Of a stretch of DNA of 54,464 nucleotides, positions 7,548-16,276 are shown in pieces. The DNA comes from an uncultured Clostridia bacterium (GTDB lineage: Bacteria > Bacillota > Clostridia > Oscillospirales > Oscillospiraceae). Every line of letters begins with the position of its first letter. Position 1 is the stretch's first letter. Below the pieces are notes generated by a model that was not told the DNA's origin, did no database searches, and saw only the letters and a program-made list of their open reading frames with translations. Both the position numbers and the translations under genes were made by a program. The stretch lies in contig CALADI010000021.1 in NCBI GenBank assembly GCA_937890525.1, positions 1 to 54,464 of the forward strand, read 5' to 3'.

Positions 7548-9767
7548 ATGTGGTTTTCCATGGGCTTTGCCGGGGGATGCGCCATGGGCGCCTATATGCT
7601 GCGAGGGAGGCCGCTGCTGGTTCTGGCGGTTTTGCTGGCAGGAGCGCTCCCTGTTGTATGCCGGATTCGCCGTACCGGAGTGAGATGGGCGGCGTTTGCG
7701 GCGCTGATTGGATCTGCGGCGGCGTGCCTGTGGTTTTTCGGATACGATATGATGGTGATCCGACCTGCCCGGCTGTTGGATGGACAGACTCAGATTGTCA
7801 CGGCTGTGGCAAATGACTCGTGGCAAACCAAACGGGGAATCGCTGTGGACGGAAGCGCCCGGATCGGCGGCAGAAATCTCCGGGTTCGCCTTTACCTCAA
7901 AGATACCCAAGAGGTTATTCCCGGAGATGAGATCCGTGGAGAATTTCGCTTCCGCTTCACCGATGTGGGCGGTGCGAAACAGCCTACCTTTCACCGGGGA
8001 CAGGGAATACTGCTGCTGGGATATCAGGTATCGCAGACAGAAGTATCCCATGGAAAGACAGATTTGTCGGTCGTGATTCAAAGGCTGCGCAGGAATATCC
8101 TACGGACATTAGAGCAAAATTTGCCGGAGGATACGGCGGCATTTGCCAAGGCGCTGCTGCTGGGCGACCGGTCAGATCTGGAGGATCATAGGAGCATCGA
8201 ATTCAGCGCTGCGGGGATCAGCCATATCATTGCAGTCTCTGGGCTGCATGTGGCGATCCTTTTTTCGCTGGTCTACCATTTGGCGGGAAAACGCCGGTAT
8301 CTTACGGCCATTTTGGGGATCCCCATATTGCTTCTGTTTGCGGCAATGGTGGGGTGGACACCGTCGGTGGTGCGTGCCACCTTGATGCAGATCATGGCAG
8401 CGGCGGCGCTGGCGCTGGATCGGGAGTATGATTCGCCCACGGCGCTGGGATTCTCGGTGACGGCGATGCTGATACGCAATCCCTTGATCGTTACCTCGGT
8501 GGGATTCCAGCTTTCGGTGGCATCGGTGGCGGGGATCCTGCTGTTCTATTCCCGGATCCGTCAATGGGTGCTGCCGGAGGGTTCTACCGGCAGATGGATC
8601 CGGCTGCGCAAATCTGTGATTTCGGGGGTCAGCGTGACCATCAGCGCCACCATATTGACCATCCCACTGGTGGGGTACTATTTTGGCACCATCAGCTTGG
8701 TGGCGATTTTGAGCAACCTGCTGGTCCTGCCGGTGGTGAGCTTGATCTTCTACGGGGCAGCCGTCATTGGCGTATTTGGCACGGCGTTTCCGGGGATTGC
8801 TGGTGTGCTGGGCGTTGGGGTATCCCTCCTGATTCGATATGTGTACTGGGTCAGCCGCACACTGTCTTCCTTCCCGCTGTCGGTGGTCTATACCAAGAGT
8901 GTCTACATTGTGGCGTGGCTGGTGATGTGCGGCGGCGTACTGGGTGTTTTGCTGATTTCCCGGGAAAAGCGTCTGAAGGCAGGACTGGGGATCTGCGCGT
9001 CTGCTCTTGCGGCGGCGCTGACGCTCTCCTATGTGCAGCCGCGGATGGAGGACTACCGAGTGACGGCGCTGGATGTGGGGCAGGGTTCCTGCACGCTGCT
9101 GCAATGCAATGGCGCTGCATTCGTGGTGGATTGCGGCGGAAGCTATGGCGCAGATGCGGCAGATCAAGCGGCAAGGACACTGATGAGTCAGGGAATCTTC
9201 CACCTTGAGGGACTGGCGGTGACCCATTACGACGAAGATCATGTGGCAGGAGTCGAGACGCTGCTGTGCCGGATGGATGTCCGGGAGGTCTATGTTCCGG
9301 ATGCCCCCGGCATGGAAGAATTCTGCTGCCGTCTGCGGCAGATAGCCCCCGATGTGACGATCATTCCCGTTTCAGAAGATATGGGGTGCTCCGTGGGTGA
9401 AGGGAAAATCACGATTTTTGCCCCCGGACCGGGGAAAAGCGACAACGATAGCGGTATCGCAGTATTGTTTCAGCGGGGAAAGTATGATACACTAATAACC
9501 GGCGATTTAGGAACGGTGCAGGAGTACCGCCTGATCTATGAGAAAGACCTGCCGGATTGTGAGGTTCTGGTGGCGGGGCATCACGGCTCCAACCATTCCA
9601 CCTCGGCAAAGCTTCTGGAGCATATCGCTCCGGAGGTGGTGATGATCTCCGTGGGGGTGGACAATTCCTACGGACATCCGGGGGAGCAGACCCTCCGGCG
9701 GTTGGCGCAGTTCGGATGCCGGATCCTCCGCACGGATGAGATGGGGGATATTACATACAGGGGGTGA
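7548..9767 (+). CDS. comEC: ComEC/Rec2 DNA-uptake channel
   Basis: A membrane protein of about 740 aa that forms the channel for single-stranded DNA entry in natural transformation. The order is DUF4131-like N-terminal part, a competence domain with about ten membrane helices, then a C-terminal metallo-beta-lactamase domain (LDVGQG, THYDEDHVAG, GHHGSNHS) thought to act as a nuclease. The start is uncertain: ATG 7500 lies inside the alaS terminator, so I chose ATG 7548; a CTG at 7536 would fit GGGAGGG better. It is followed with overlap or near-overlap by holA. A comEA gene lies at 39216, so two uptake components occur in the window. Confidence 0.93.
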   Translation: MWFSMGFAGGCAMGAYMLRGRPLLVLAVLLAGALPVVCRIRRTGVRWAAFAALIGSAAACLWFFGYDMMVIRPARLLDGQTQIVTAVANDSWQTKRGIAVDGSARIGGRNLRVRLYLKDTQEVIPGDEIRGEFRFRFTDVGGAKQPTFHRGQGILLLGYQVSQTEVSHGKTDLSVVIQRLRRNILRTLEQNLPEDTAAFAKALLLGDRSDLEDHRSIEFSAAGISHIIAVSGLHVAILFSLVYHLAGKRRYLTAILGIPILLLFAAMVGWTPSVVRATLMQIMAAAALALDREYDSPTALGFSVTAMLIRNPLIVTSVGFQLSVASVAGILLFYSRIRQWVLPEGSTGRWIRLRKSVISGVSVTISATILTIPLVGYYFGTISLVAILSNLLVLPVVSLIFYGAAVIGVFGTAFPGIAGVLGVGVSLLIRYVYWVSRTLSSFPLSVVYTKSVYIVAWLVMCGGVLGVLLISREKRLKAGLGICASALAAALTLSYVQPRMEDYRVTALDVGQGSCTLLQCNGAAFVVDCGGSYGADAADQAARTLMSQGIFHLEGLAVTHYDEDHVAGVETLLCRMDVREVYVPDAPGMEEFCCRLRQIAPDVTIIPVSEDMGCSVGEGKITIFAPGPGKSDNDSGIAVLFQRGKYDTLITGDLGTVQEYRLIYEKDLPDCEVLVAGHHGSNHSTSAKLLEHIAPEVVMISVGVDNSYGHPGEQTLRRLAQFGCRILRTDEMGDITYRG

Positions 9768-9772
9768 CAGCC

Positions 9773-10819
9773 GTGGCAAAGCAGCAGACCAAGACCGACG
9801 AGTTTGCAAAACTCAAGCAGGCGATCCGGGATCGAAAGCCGGAGCGGCTCTATGTGTTTCACGGAGAAGAGATGTACCTGCTTCGGTACTATCTGGATGA
9901 ACTGAAAAAGAAGCTGGTGGATGACCTGACCGGAGAGTTCAATTCCCATCGGTTCACGCAGGAGACATTCAATGTCCAAGGCTTTGCCGATGCGGTGGAG
10001 GCGCTGCCCATGATGGCAGAGCATACCTTTGTTCAGGTGGATGAGATCGACCTGTTCAAGCTGAATGAAGCAGAGCGGGGGAAAATGATCGAAGTCCTGT
10101 CGGATATTCCACCCTATTGCACCGTGGTGTTTACCTATGAGACGGTGGCGTGGAAGCCGGATAAGCGGCAGAAGAAGCTGTGGGATGCCCTGAGCGCCAA
10201 CGCCCATATCGTGGAGTTTGAGAAGCAGAACCAGAGGGAGCTGATCACATGGGTGGGCAGGCATTTTGCCTCTGCCGGCAAGCAGATCAGCCCGGAGCTA
10301 TGCGTTTACCTCATCGACATCACCGGAGGCACTATGACGGCGCTGCAAAGCGAGATCCGCAAGATTTCCGCCTATTCCGGGGCACAGACCATCTGCAAGG
10401 CGGACATCGATGCGGTGACAGAGCCGGTGCTGGATGCGGTGATGTTCCAGATGACCGATTTTTTGGGCAGCGGAGACTATGAATCGGCGCTGAAGAAGAT
10501 GCAGGATCTGCTGAAGATGCAGATCGAGCCGATTTCTATACTGGGCGGCATCGGCGGGCATTTCCGCAGACTCAGCACCGCCCGAACCTTGATGGACGCA
10601 GGGCAGGGGGTGGACAGCCTGATGCGGCTGACCGGGCAGAAAGAGTATCCCGCTCGAAAGACCATGACTGCCGCCAGACAGTTCTCCGGCGCATTCTGCA
10701 AGCGGGCGGCGGAGTTGGTACTGGAAACGGATTATCGGATGAAAACCTCTTTTGACCAGCAGGAGCGCCTGCTGGAACTGTTGCTGCTGTCCTTGGCGCA
10801 GGAGGCGGGAAATGGTTAA
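9773..10819 (+). CDS. holA: DNA polymerase III delta subunit
   Basis: A 348-aa clamp-loader subunit that opens the sliding clamp. It begins with the family pattern LYVFHGEEMYLL (where a P-loop is degenerate), followed by the AAA-like lid and C-terminal helical collar. The start is GTG 9773, with AGGGGG eight bases upstream; a GTG at 9764 overlapping the comEC stop is an alternative. Its 3' end overlaps the next gene by eight bases. The comEC-holA order is common in Firmicutes. Confidence 0.93.
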   Translation: MAKQQTKTDEFAKLKQAIRDRKPERLYVFHGEEMYLLRYYLDELKKKLVDDLTGEFNSHRFTQETFNVQGFADAVEALPMMAEHTFVQVDEIDLFKLNEAERGKMIEVLSDIPPYCTVVFTYETVAWKPDKRQKKLWDALSANAHIVEFEKQNQRELITWVGRHFASAGKQISPELCVYLIDITGGTMTALQSEIRKISAYSGAQTICKADIDAVTEPVLDAVMFQMTDFLGSGDYESALKKMQDLLKMQIEPISILGGIGGHFRRLSTARTLMDAGQGVDSLMRLTGQKEYPARKTMTAARQFSGAFCKRAAELVLETDYRMKTSFDQQERLLELLLLSLAQEAGNG

Positions 10820-11405
10820 AATCAGAGAAGCCATTGTGGTAGAGGGGCGGTACGACAAGAACACCCTGTCCCAGATCGTGGATGCTCCCATTTTGCAGAC
10901 TTCCGGCTTCGGGATCATGAAGGATCGCAAGATGCTGGAATTGCTGCGGCGCACGGCGAAACAGCGGGGGCTGATCGTGTTCACCGACTCCGATGGGGCG
11001 GGATTTGTGATCCGCAACTATCTCAAGGGCGCCATCCCGGGGCAGTATTTGAAGCACGCCTATATCCCCGATGTTTACGGAAAAGAAAAACGGAAGGCGT
11101 CGCCGGGAAAAGAGGGAAAATTAGGGGTAGAGGGGATGACCCCTCAAGTCATTCTGGATGCCCTCTGCGCAGCTGGCGCTACGATTGATGGGCAGAGCGC
11201 CCAGCGTACCTGCGGCGGGATCAGCAAGCAGGATCTATTCCAGCTGGGGCTTTCCGGCTGTGCCGGCAGCGACCGGCGTAGGAAAAAACTGCTGGAAAAA
11301 CTGGGAATGCCGGAGCATATGAGTGCCAATGCCATGCTTCAGGCGATCAATTTGTTGTATACCATGGAAGAATTGACAGAGATAATGGAGCAGATCGATG
11401 ATTGA
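10812..11405 (+). CDS. RNase M5-like Toprim protein (DUF4093 type)
   Basis: A 197-aa protein with a Toprim domain: IVVEGRYDK (catalytic Glu) near the start and FTDSDGAGFVIR (DxD) near residue 60, then KLGVEG and a C-terminal DLFQLGLSG helical part. This layout follows RNase M5, which matures the ends of 5S rRNA in Bacillus. A Clostridia-type branch with a DUF4093 tail is the best description. ATG 10812 has AGGAGG seven bases upstream and sits inside the end of holA. A role in 5S processing is an inference, of interest because this window holds a promoter-driven 5S gene. Confidence 0.82.
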   Translation: MVKIREAIVVEGRYDKNTLSQIVDAPILQTSGFGIMKDRKMLELLRRTAKQRGLIVFTDSDGAGFVIRNYLKGAIPGQYLKHAYIPDVYGKEKRKASPGKEGKLGVEGMTPQVILDALCAAGATIDGQSAQRTCGGISKQDLFQLGLSGCAGSDRRRKKLLEKLGMPEHMSANAMLQAINLLYTMEELTEIMEQIDD

Positions 11406-13263
11406 TATACAAGTGAAAAACTTAACAAAATTCTTCGTCATCGGGGAGAACCTGCTGGACGGTCTGTCCTTTGACATACAGGAGGGGGAGCGGGTTGCCA
11501 TCCTCGGTCGGAATGGCTGCGGAAAAACGACATTGTTCAAGATCCTCACAGGAGAAATGGACTATGACGAAGGGGAGGTCTATGTCAACCCCAACAAGAA
11601 GCTGATCTCTCAGATCCCCAAATTCCCGGATGGGTATACGGTGGAGGATGTGCTCCGCAGCGCCTACCGGGAATTGGAGCAGATCCGGCGGAAAATGGAG
11701 CGGCTGGAAAAGGAAATGGCATCCGGGGATGAGACAGTCCTGCGGCAGTACGACGACCTTTCCAACCGATTCACCACCGGCGGCGGCTATGAGATGGATG
11801 TGGAGGTGGACAAGATCTGCAACGGTCTTGGGATCACACCCCAGCAGCGCAGTCAGGACTTTGCCAGCTTGTCCGGTGGAGAAAAGACACGGATGAACCT
11901 TGCCCGGCTGCTGCTGGAAAAAACCGATATCCTGCTGCTGGACGAGCCCACCAACCACCTAGACCTGCACAGCGTGGAATGGCTGGAGGAATACATCCGG
12001 GGATTCAAGGGAACGGTGCTGGCCATCTCCCATGACCGGTTTTTCTTGGATCAGGTGGCACAGCGGATCATTGAGATCTCAGACGGTCATGCCGAATTCT
12101 ATTCCGGCAACTATTCCTTCTATATTGATGAGAAACAGGCGAGATTTGACCTGCAAATGAAGCAGTACCAGCAGGAGCAGGCCAAGCTGAAGCAGCTGGG
12201 CTATACCTTGGAGCGGATGAAGGGCTGGGGCATCAACAACCGCACCTTGTACCGCCGCGCCATGTCCATCCAGCACCGCATGGAGCGCATCGAGAAAACC
12301 AAGCGCCCCACCAAGGACAAGACCATGAAGGCATCCTTTGGGGAGAAAGATTTCTCCGGGGATGTGGTATTCACGGTCAAGCACATGGAGAAACACTTCG
12401 GTTCCCGGGAGCTGTTCTCCAATGTGGATCTGCGGGTAGAGGGCGGCGAGCGGATCGCCCTTCTGGGGGACAACGGTACGGGCAAATCCACCTTCCTGAA
12501 GTGCCTGATGGGGGAGGAGGATTTTACCGGCAAGATCCAGTTCGGCCCCACGGTGAAGTGGGGGTATCTTCCCCAGATCATCCATTTCGACCACCCGGAG
12601 CGGACGCTGTACGATACCATGCTCTACGAGAAAAACTGCACCCCACAAACGGCCCGGGATCGGCTGGGGATGTTCCTGTTCTCGGGGGAGGATGTGTTCA
12701 AGACGGTGGGAACCCTGTCCGGCGGCGAGCAGTCCCGGCTGAGACTGTGCATGCTGATGGACGAGAAGATTAATCTGTTGATCTTGGATGAGCCTACCAA
12801 CCATCTGGATATTGCATCCCGTGAGTGGGTGGAAGCGGCCATCGAAGAATTTGAGGGGGCGCTGCTGTTCGTCTCCCATGACCGCTATTTCATTGAGAAA
12901 TTTGCGGAGCGGATCTGGGAGCTGGAGGACGGCACCATTCGGGACTACCCCTGCGGCTATGCAAAGTACCGCTCCATGAAGGAGTTTGAGAAGCTGTCCA
13001 AGCCGGCGCCTGCTGCCCCGGTGAAGGAGAAAAAGGAAAAGCCCAAGGGCGGCACCAAGGACGCGGAGAAGCTGGTGCGGAAGCTGGAGCGGGAGATCCA
13101 GAAGCAGGAGCAGACCATTGCGGATCTGGACACCTCCATCGAAGCAGCAGCGGCAGACTATCAGGAGCTGACCCGCCTGCTGGGAGAAAAGGAAGCGGCA
13201 GAGGGAGTGCTGATGGATCTGATGGAGCAATGGGAGCAGGCAAGCATTCTGGCACAAGGCTGA
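11398..13263 (+). CDS. ABC-F family ATPase (ribosome-associated type)
   Basis: A 621-aa protein with two ABC ATPase domains and no membrane segments, the mark of ABC-F translation factors. Walker A motifs are GRNGCGKT (37-44) and GDNGTGKS; signatures are LSGGEKTRM and LSGGEQSRL; both Walker B motifs read LDEPTNHLD. The inter-domain linker is rich in Lys, Arg and Gln, and a C-terminal coiled coil with acidic and basic heptads closes the protein. It overlaps the previous gene by eight bases. Such proteins act at the ribosome or give antibiotic protection; the subgroup cannot be fixed here. Confidence 0.93.
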   Translation: MIDIQVKNLTKFFVIGENLLDGLSFDIQEGERVAILGRNGCGKTTLFKILTGEMDYDEGEVYVNPNKKLISQIPKFPDGYTVEDVLRSAYRELEQIRRKMERLEKEMASGDETVLRQYDDLSNRFTTGGGYEMDVEVDKICNGLGITPQQRSQDFASLSGGEKTRMNLARLLLEKTDILLLDEPTNHLDLHSVEWLEEYIRGFKGTVLAISHDRFFLDQVAQRIIEISDGHAEFYSGNYSFYIDEKQARFDLQMKQYQQEQAKLKQLGYTLERMKGWGINNRTLYRRAMSIQHRMERIEKTKRPTKDKTMKASFGEKDFSGDVVFTVKHMEKHFGSRELFSNVDLRVEGGERIALLGDNGTGKSTFLKCLMGEEDFTGKIQFGPTVKWGYLPQIIHFDHPERTLYDTMLYEKNCTPQTARDRLGMFLFSGEDVFKTVGTLSGGEQSRLRLCMLMDEKINLLILDEPTNHLDIASREWVEAAIEEFEGALLFVSHDRYFIEKFAERIWELEDGTIRDYPCGYAKYRSMKEFEKLSKPAPAAPVKEKKEKPKGGTKDAEKLVRKLEREIQKQEQTIADLDTSIEAAAADYQELTRLLGEKEAAEGVLMDLMEQWEQASILAQG

Positions 13264-13282
13264 GCCGATCCCGGAATCCAAG

Positions 13283-13311
13283 TTGACAGATGAACCCCTC
13301 TGTCCTATAAT
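13283..13311 (+). promoter_or_regulatory. Sigma-A promoter of mrp
   Basis: Perfect TTGACA, 17 bp, TATAAT, 50 bases upstream of mrp. Confidence 0.9.
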
Positions 13312-13361
13312 AATTCACAGAATATTCGTCGGAGATCCGACAGACATAAGGAGCGTTGTAA

Positions 13362-14186
13362 ATGAGTTCTTGTAATGGAAATTGTTCCTCCTGTTCCAGC
13401 TCGGACTGCGGTGACCGCACCGCAGAAAGCCTGCTGGCAAAGCTGAACCCCCAATCCAGCGTGAAGAAGGTCATCGCCGTGGTATCCGGTAAGGGCGGCG
13501 TGGGCAAAAGCACCGTGACCTCCATGCTGTCTGTTGCCATGGCCCGCAAGGGCAAGCGTGTGGGTGTGCTGGATGCAGACATCACAGGCCCCTCCGCACC
13601 CAAGGCATTTGGTGTCTCGGAATGTCAGGGCGCCAGCGAGGAAGGGCTTTACCCGGCGCTGACCCGGGGCGGTATCCAAGTCATGTCTATCAATCTTTTG
13701 CTGGACAACCCCGGTGACCCGGTGCTGTGGCGCGGTCCGGTGATTGCCGGTGCGGTGAAGCAGTTCTGGACAGATGTGATCTGGGAGGATGTGGACTATA
13801 TGTTCGTGGATATGCCTCCCGGAACCGGAGATGTGCCCCTGACCGTATTCCAGAGCCTGCCCGTCGACGGCATCGTCATCGTCACCAGCCCTCAGGATCT
13901 GGTGTCTATGATCGTTTCCAAGGCAGTCAAGATGGCGAACATGATGCATATTCCCGTGATCGGTTTGATCGAGAATTACAGCTATCTGCAATGCCCCGAC
14001 TGCGGCAAGAAGATCAGCGTGTTCGGCAAGAGCCATGTGGACGAGGTGGCAGAGCAGTTCCAGATCCCTGTCCTCGCCCGGCTGCCCATTGACCCTGCCG
14101 TGGCAGAGGCCTATGATGCAGGCCTGATGGAGACGGTTGGCACAGAGCCTCTCTACGGTGTGGTGGAGGCCATCGAGAAAATCTGA
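13362..14186 (+). CDS. mrp: Mrp/NBP35 Fe-S cluster carrier ATPase
   Basis: A 274-aa P-loop ATPase of the Mrp/ApbC group that carries Fe-S clusters to target proteins. It has the deviant Walker A GKGGVGKS (43-50), DADITGPSAP, the VDMPPGTGD switch and the CPDC pair (Cys211, Cys214) that binds a bridging cluster. A Cys-rich N-terminus (CNGNCSSCSSSDC) resembles the extra cluster-binding segment of Nbp35-type proteins. The MIP18-like N-terminal domain of many bacterial Mrp proteins is absent. It is a single-gene unit with its own promoter and terminator. Confidence 0.93.
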   Translation: MSSCNGNCSSCSSSDCGDRTAESLLAKLNPQSSVKKVIAVVSGKGGVGKSTVTSMLSVAMARKGKRVGVLDADITGPSAPKAFGVSECQGASEEGLYPALTRGGIQVMSINLLLDNPGDPVLWRGPVIAGAVKQFWTDVIWEDVDYMFVDMPPGTGDVPLTVFQSLPVDGIVIVTSPQDLVSMIVSKAVKMANMMHIPVIGLIENYSYLQCPDCGKKISVFGKSHVDEVAEQFQIPVLARLPIDPAVAEAYDAGLMETVGTEPLYGVVEAIEKI

Positions 14187-14195
14187 CTTTTGCGC

Positions 14196-14225
14196 CCCCG
14201 GGAGGATCCTCCCGGGGATTTTTAT
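14196..14225 (+). terminator. Terminator after mrp
   Basis: A GC-rich palindrome, CCCCGGGAG and its complement around GATC, followed by ATTTTTAT. Confidence 0.88.
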
Positions 14226-14240
14226 GGAAAATCTTCCGGT

Positions 14241-14290
14241 TCTACTGGCAGTAGAGCGATTTTTTGCGAGATTCTACCGGGCAGTAGAAT
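14241..14290. repeat. Two related inverted repeats upstream of degV
   Basis: TCTACT-GGC-AGTAGA (14241-14255) and ATTCTAC-CGGGCA-GTAGAAT (14271-14290) share the pattern TCTAC..GGCAGTAGA and are each followed by an A/T run. They lie 30-80 bases upstream of the degV promoter. They may be paired operator sites or small hairpins in a transcript. Confidence 0.5.
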
Positions 14291-14319
14291 AAAAAAGGGG
14301 AAGTGCTGCCGGGTGTAGG

Positions 14320-14347
14320 TTGCCATAGGAGAAGAATCGGATATAAT
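14320..14347 (+). promoter_or_regulatory. Candidate promoter of degV
   Basis: TTGCCA, 16 bp, TATAAT. A small hairpin, CCGGTGA with TCACCGG, follows in the leader (14366-14391). Confidence 0.65.
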
Positions 14348-14412
14348 AAGAGTGATATATCGTGGCCGGTGAGGGATCTATGCATCACCGGTCATAGCTT
14401 TGGGAGGAAACT

Positions 14413-15291
14413 ATGAGTTTTGCAATTATGACTGACACATCCGCAAATCTGCCCACCGGCGATGCGGAAAAATATAACATTGGCGTGATCCCTCTTTCCT
14501 ACTGTGTGGATGCGCAGGAGCACACCTGTCTGGACACCCGGGCTTTCGACTGCCAGGAGTACTATGAAGCGATGAAAGCCGGAACGAAGATCACCACTTC
14601 CCAGATCAATCCCCAGAAGTATGCCGACTATATGACCCCTGTGCTGGAGCAGGGGCAGGATATCCTTTTTGTGGGTATGTCTTCCGGGATCAGCGGCTCG
14701 TTCGCATCTGCCGGCATTGCCCGGGAGCAGCTTCTGGATGACCATCCGGATCGCAAAATCTGCCTTGTGGACAGCTTGGGCGCCTCTTTGGGCGAGGGAC
14801 TGCTGGTGTACATGGCCATTGAATGCCGGGAGCAGGGCATGGATCTGGAGGAGACGGCGCAGCTGCTGAACCGGGAGCGGGAGCGGGTCTGCCAGATCTT
14901 CACGGTGGACGATCTGATGCACCTGCGCCGGGGCGGACGGCTGTCCAACGCCAGCGCCATCATCGGCACCCTGCTGAATGTAAAGCCCTTGCTCAAGGGC
15001 AACGAGCACGGGCAGATCGTCACCTGCGGGAAAGTCCGTGGGCGCAAGGGCGTGATCGAACACATGGCCAAGCGCTACGAACAGCTTGTGTGCGATCCTC
15101 AAGAGCAGACGGTCTACATCTCCCACGCAAACTGCGAGGAGGATGCCAAAAAGCTGGAAGAATTGATCTGCCGGGAACACAAGCCCAAGAAGATCCTGAC
15201 GGTGGCCCATGAGCCGGTCACCGGATCTTATCTGGGACCGGGTGCACTGGCAATGTACTTCTTGGGTCATCCGGGAGATCGGGAAAAGTAA
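14413..15291 (+). CDS. DegV-family fatty-acid-binding protein
   Basis: A 292-aa two-lobed protein of the DegV/FakB type. These bind one fatty acid, and in the FakA/FakB system present it for phosphorylation. Family marks are TDTSANLP at the N-terminus, SGISGSFASA, VDSLGASLGEG and LRRGGRLSNA in the middle. Start ATG 14413 follows GGGAGGAA. It is monocistronic, with a promoter and a strong terminator. No fakA is present here. Two related inverted repeats lie upstream and could regulate it (inference). Confidence 0.92.
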   Translation: MSFAIMTDTSANLPTGDAEKYNIGVIPLSYCVDAQEHTCLDTRAFDCQEYYEAMKAGTKITTSQINPQKYADYMTPVLEQGQDILFVGMSSGISGSFASAGIAREQLLDDHPDRKICLVDSLGASLGEGLLVYMAIECREQGMDLEETAQLLNRERERVCQIFTVDDLMHLRRGGRLSNASAIIGTLLNVKPLLKGNEHGQIVTCGKVRGRKGVIEHMAKRYEQLVCDPQEQTVYISHANCEEDAKKLEELICREHKPKKILTVAHEPVTGSYLGPGALAMYFLGHPGDREK

Positions 15292-15331
15292 CCCCCCATA
15301 TCGAGCCTGCTATTTGGCAGAAGATCTTATC

Positions 15332-15359
15332 ATGCCCCTCCGCAAGGAGGGGCATTTTT
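15332..15359 (+). terminator. Terminator after degV
   Basis: ATGCCCCTCC and its complement around GCAA, then TTTT. Confidence 0.92.
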
Positions 15360-15433
15360 CACACTTTTGCGGCAAAGATTCAAAGGCGCACCTGTATATT
15401 CCATAGAATCCTGCTAATTCTGTCGGAAAAAGA

Positions 15434-15462
15434 GTGACAAATCCTATGTGGAGTGCTATAAT
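15434..15462 (+). promoter_or_regulatory. Sigma-A promoter of a candidate small RNA
   Basis: GTGACA (one mismatch to consensus), 17 bp, perfect TATAAT. No ORF with a ribosome site follows; instead a folded segment and a terminator do. Confidence 0.78.
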
Positions 15463-15468
15463 ACTGGA

Positions 15469-15586
15469 TACCTTGCTCCTTGAGGGGACGGGGACGGGGC
15501 GGTATGCGCCCTGTATGGAACAGACAGGAGCAGATCCCTGTGGGAAGCTTTTATGAAATCTTAAGGATTTCCCACCTTTTTTATTT
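15469..15586 (+). ncRNA. Candidate structured small RNA of about 117 nt
   Basis: From the expected start near 15469, TTGCTCCT (15473-15480) pairs with AGGAGCA (15526-15532). Inside lies a G-rich run with three GGGG tracts (15484-15499) and a stem ACGGGGCG/CGCCCTGT. The end is a terminator, GTGGGAA with TTTCCCAC, followed by CTTTTTTATTT. Promoter, fold and terminator together support a free RNA; a leader or attenuator for the operon at 15782 is the alternative. I do not recognise an RNA family. The G tracts could form a quadruplex or mask a target. The remaining 195 bases to the next gene show TATAAT-like boxes but no clear element. Confidence 0.6.
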
Positions 15587-15781
15587 AGGGTCTGTATTGT
15601 ATAATAGGAAAACAACGAGATGACCCCAGACACGGCGATGTTATCGTGCTTTTCGTGGGAAATGCTCCGTATTTTTCTTCCTGTCCATTGGGTGTTTACA
15701 ATTCGGACATGACTCGTTCCGATTCCGTTTAGATATATGGTATATAATCGGACTGTGATCCAGTTTTTAGGGGGGAAAAGG

Positions 15782-16276
15782 GTGGAGCTTACACAAGTGT
15801 TTCGGGGTCTGGGCTATTTGATCCTAATCAGCGTCTCATCGTTCTTATTGGGGCGGCTGCTGCCATACAAGCTGTTTCGCTATGACCGCTATCCCTTTAA
15901 GTCCTTCCCCTTTGAGCGGGACGGGCGGATCTACTTGAAGCTGCGGATCAACAAATGGCATAATAAGGTGCCGGACATGAGCCGGATCTTCCCCCAGATG
16001 ATGCCGTCGAAGAAAATGTCTGACGACTCCCGCCAGACCATTCAGGTGATGGTCTACGAAACCTGTGTGGCAGAGGCTGTTCATTGGCTTCTGTGTATTT
16101 TTGCGCTACACACTTTGGAGATTTGGCCGGGATTGATGGGGTGGCTGGTGACGATGGCGTATATTTTTATCGGGAATGTTCCCTTCTGTTTGATCCAGCG
16201 CTATAACCGCCCCAGATTTATTAAGCTGATGAATCGTTTAGAGGCTCGAAAGGAGAAAGAATCGTGCGTACATTGA
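15782..16276 (+). CDS. CrtO-like (glycosyl-diaponeurosporenoate type) acyltransferase family membrane protein
   Basis: A 164-aa membrane protein similar to the small acyltransferases typified by staphylococcal CrtO, which acylate a glycosyl-carotenoid. Visible: a first helix (about 6-25), the basic loop LKLRINKWHNKVPDMSR, a Cys/His-bearing second helical pair (VYETCVAEAVHWLLC) and the closing NVPFCLIQRYNRPR typical of the family. GTG 15782 follows AGGGGGG. It overlaps the glycosyltransferase gene by 13 bases. No carotenoid genes are here, so the substrate is more likely a glycolipid made by the neighbour (inference). Confidence 0.78.
   Translation: MELTQVFRGLGYLILISVSSFLLGRLLPYKLFRYDRYPFKSFPFERDGRIYLKLRINKWHNKVPDMSRIFPQMMPSKKMSDDSRQTIQVMVYETCVAEAVHWLLCIFALHTLEIWPGLMGWLVTMAYIFIGNVPFCLIQRYNRPRFIKLMNRLEARKEKESCVH

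Noticed and set aside
7500..7548. ATG 7500 as the comEC start
   Set aside because: It lies in the loop of the alaS terminator and lacks a ribosome site; the purine-rich GAAGGGAGGG is downstream of it.
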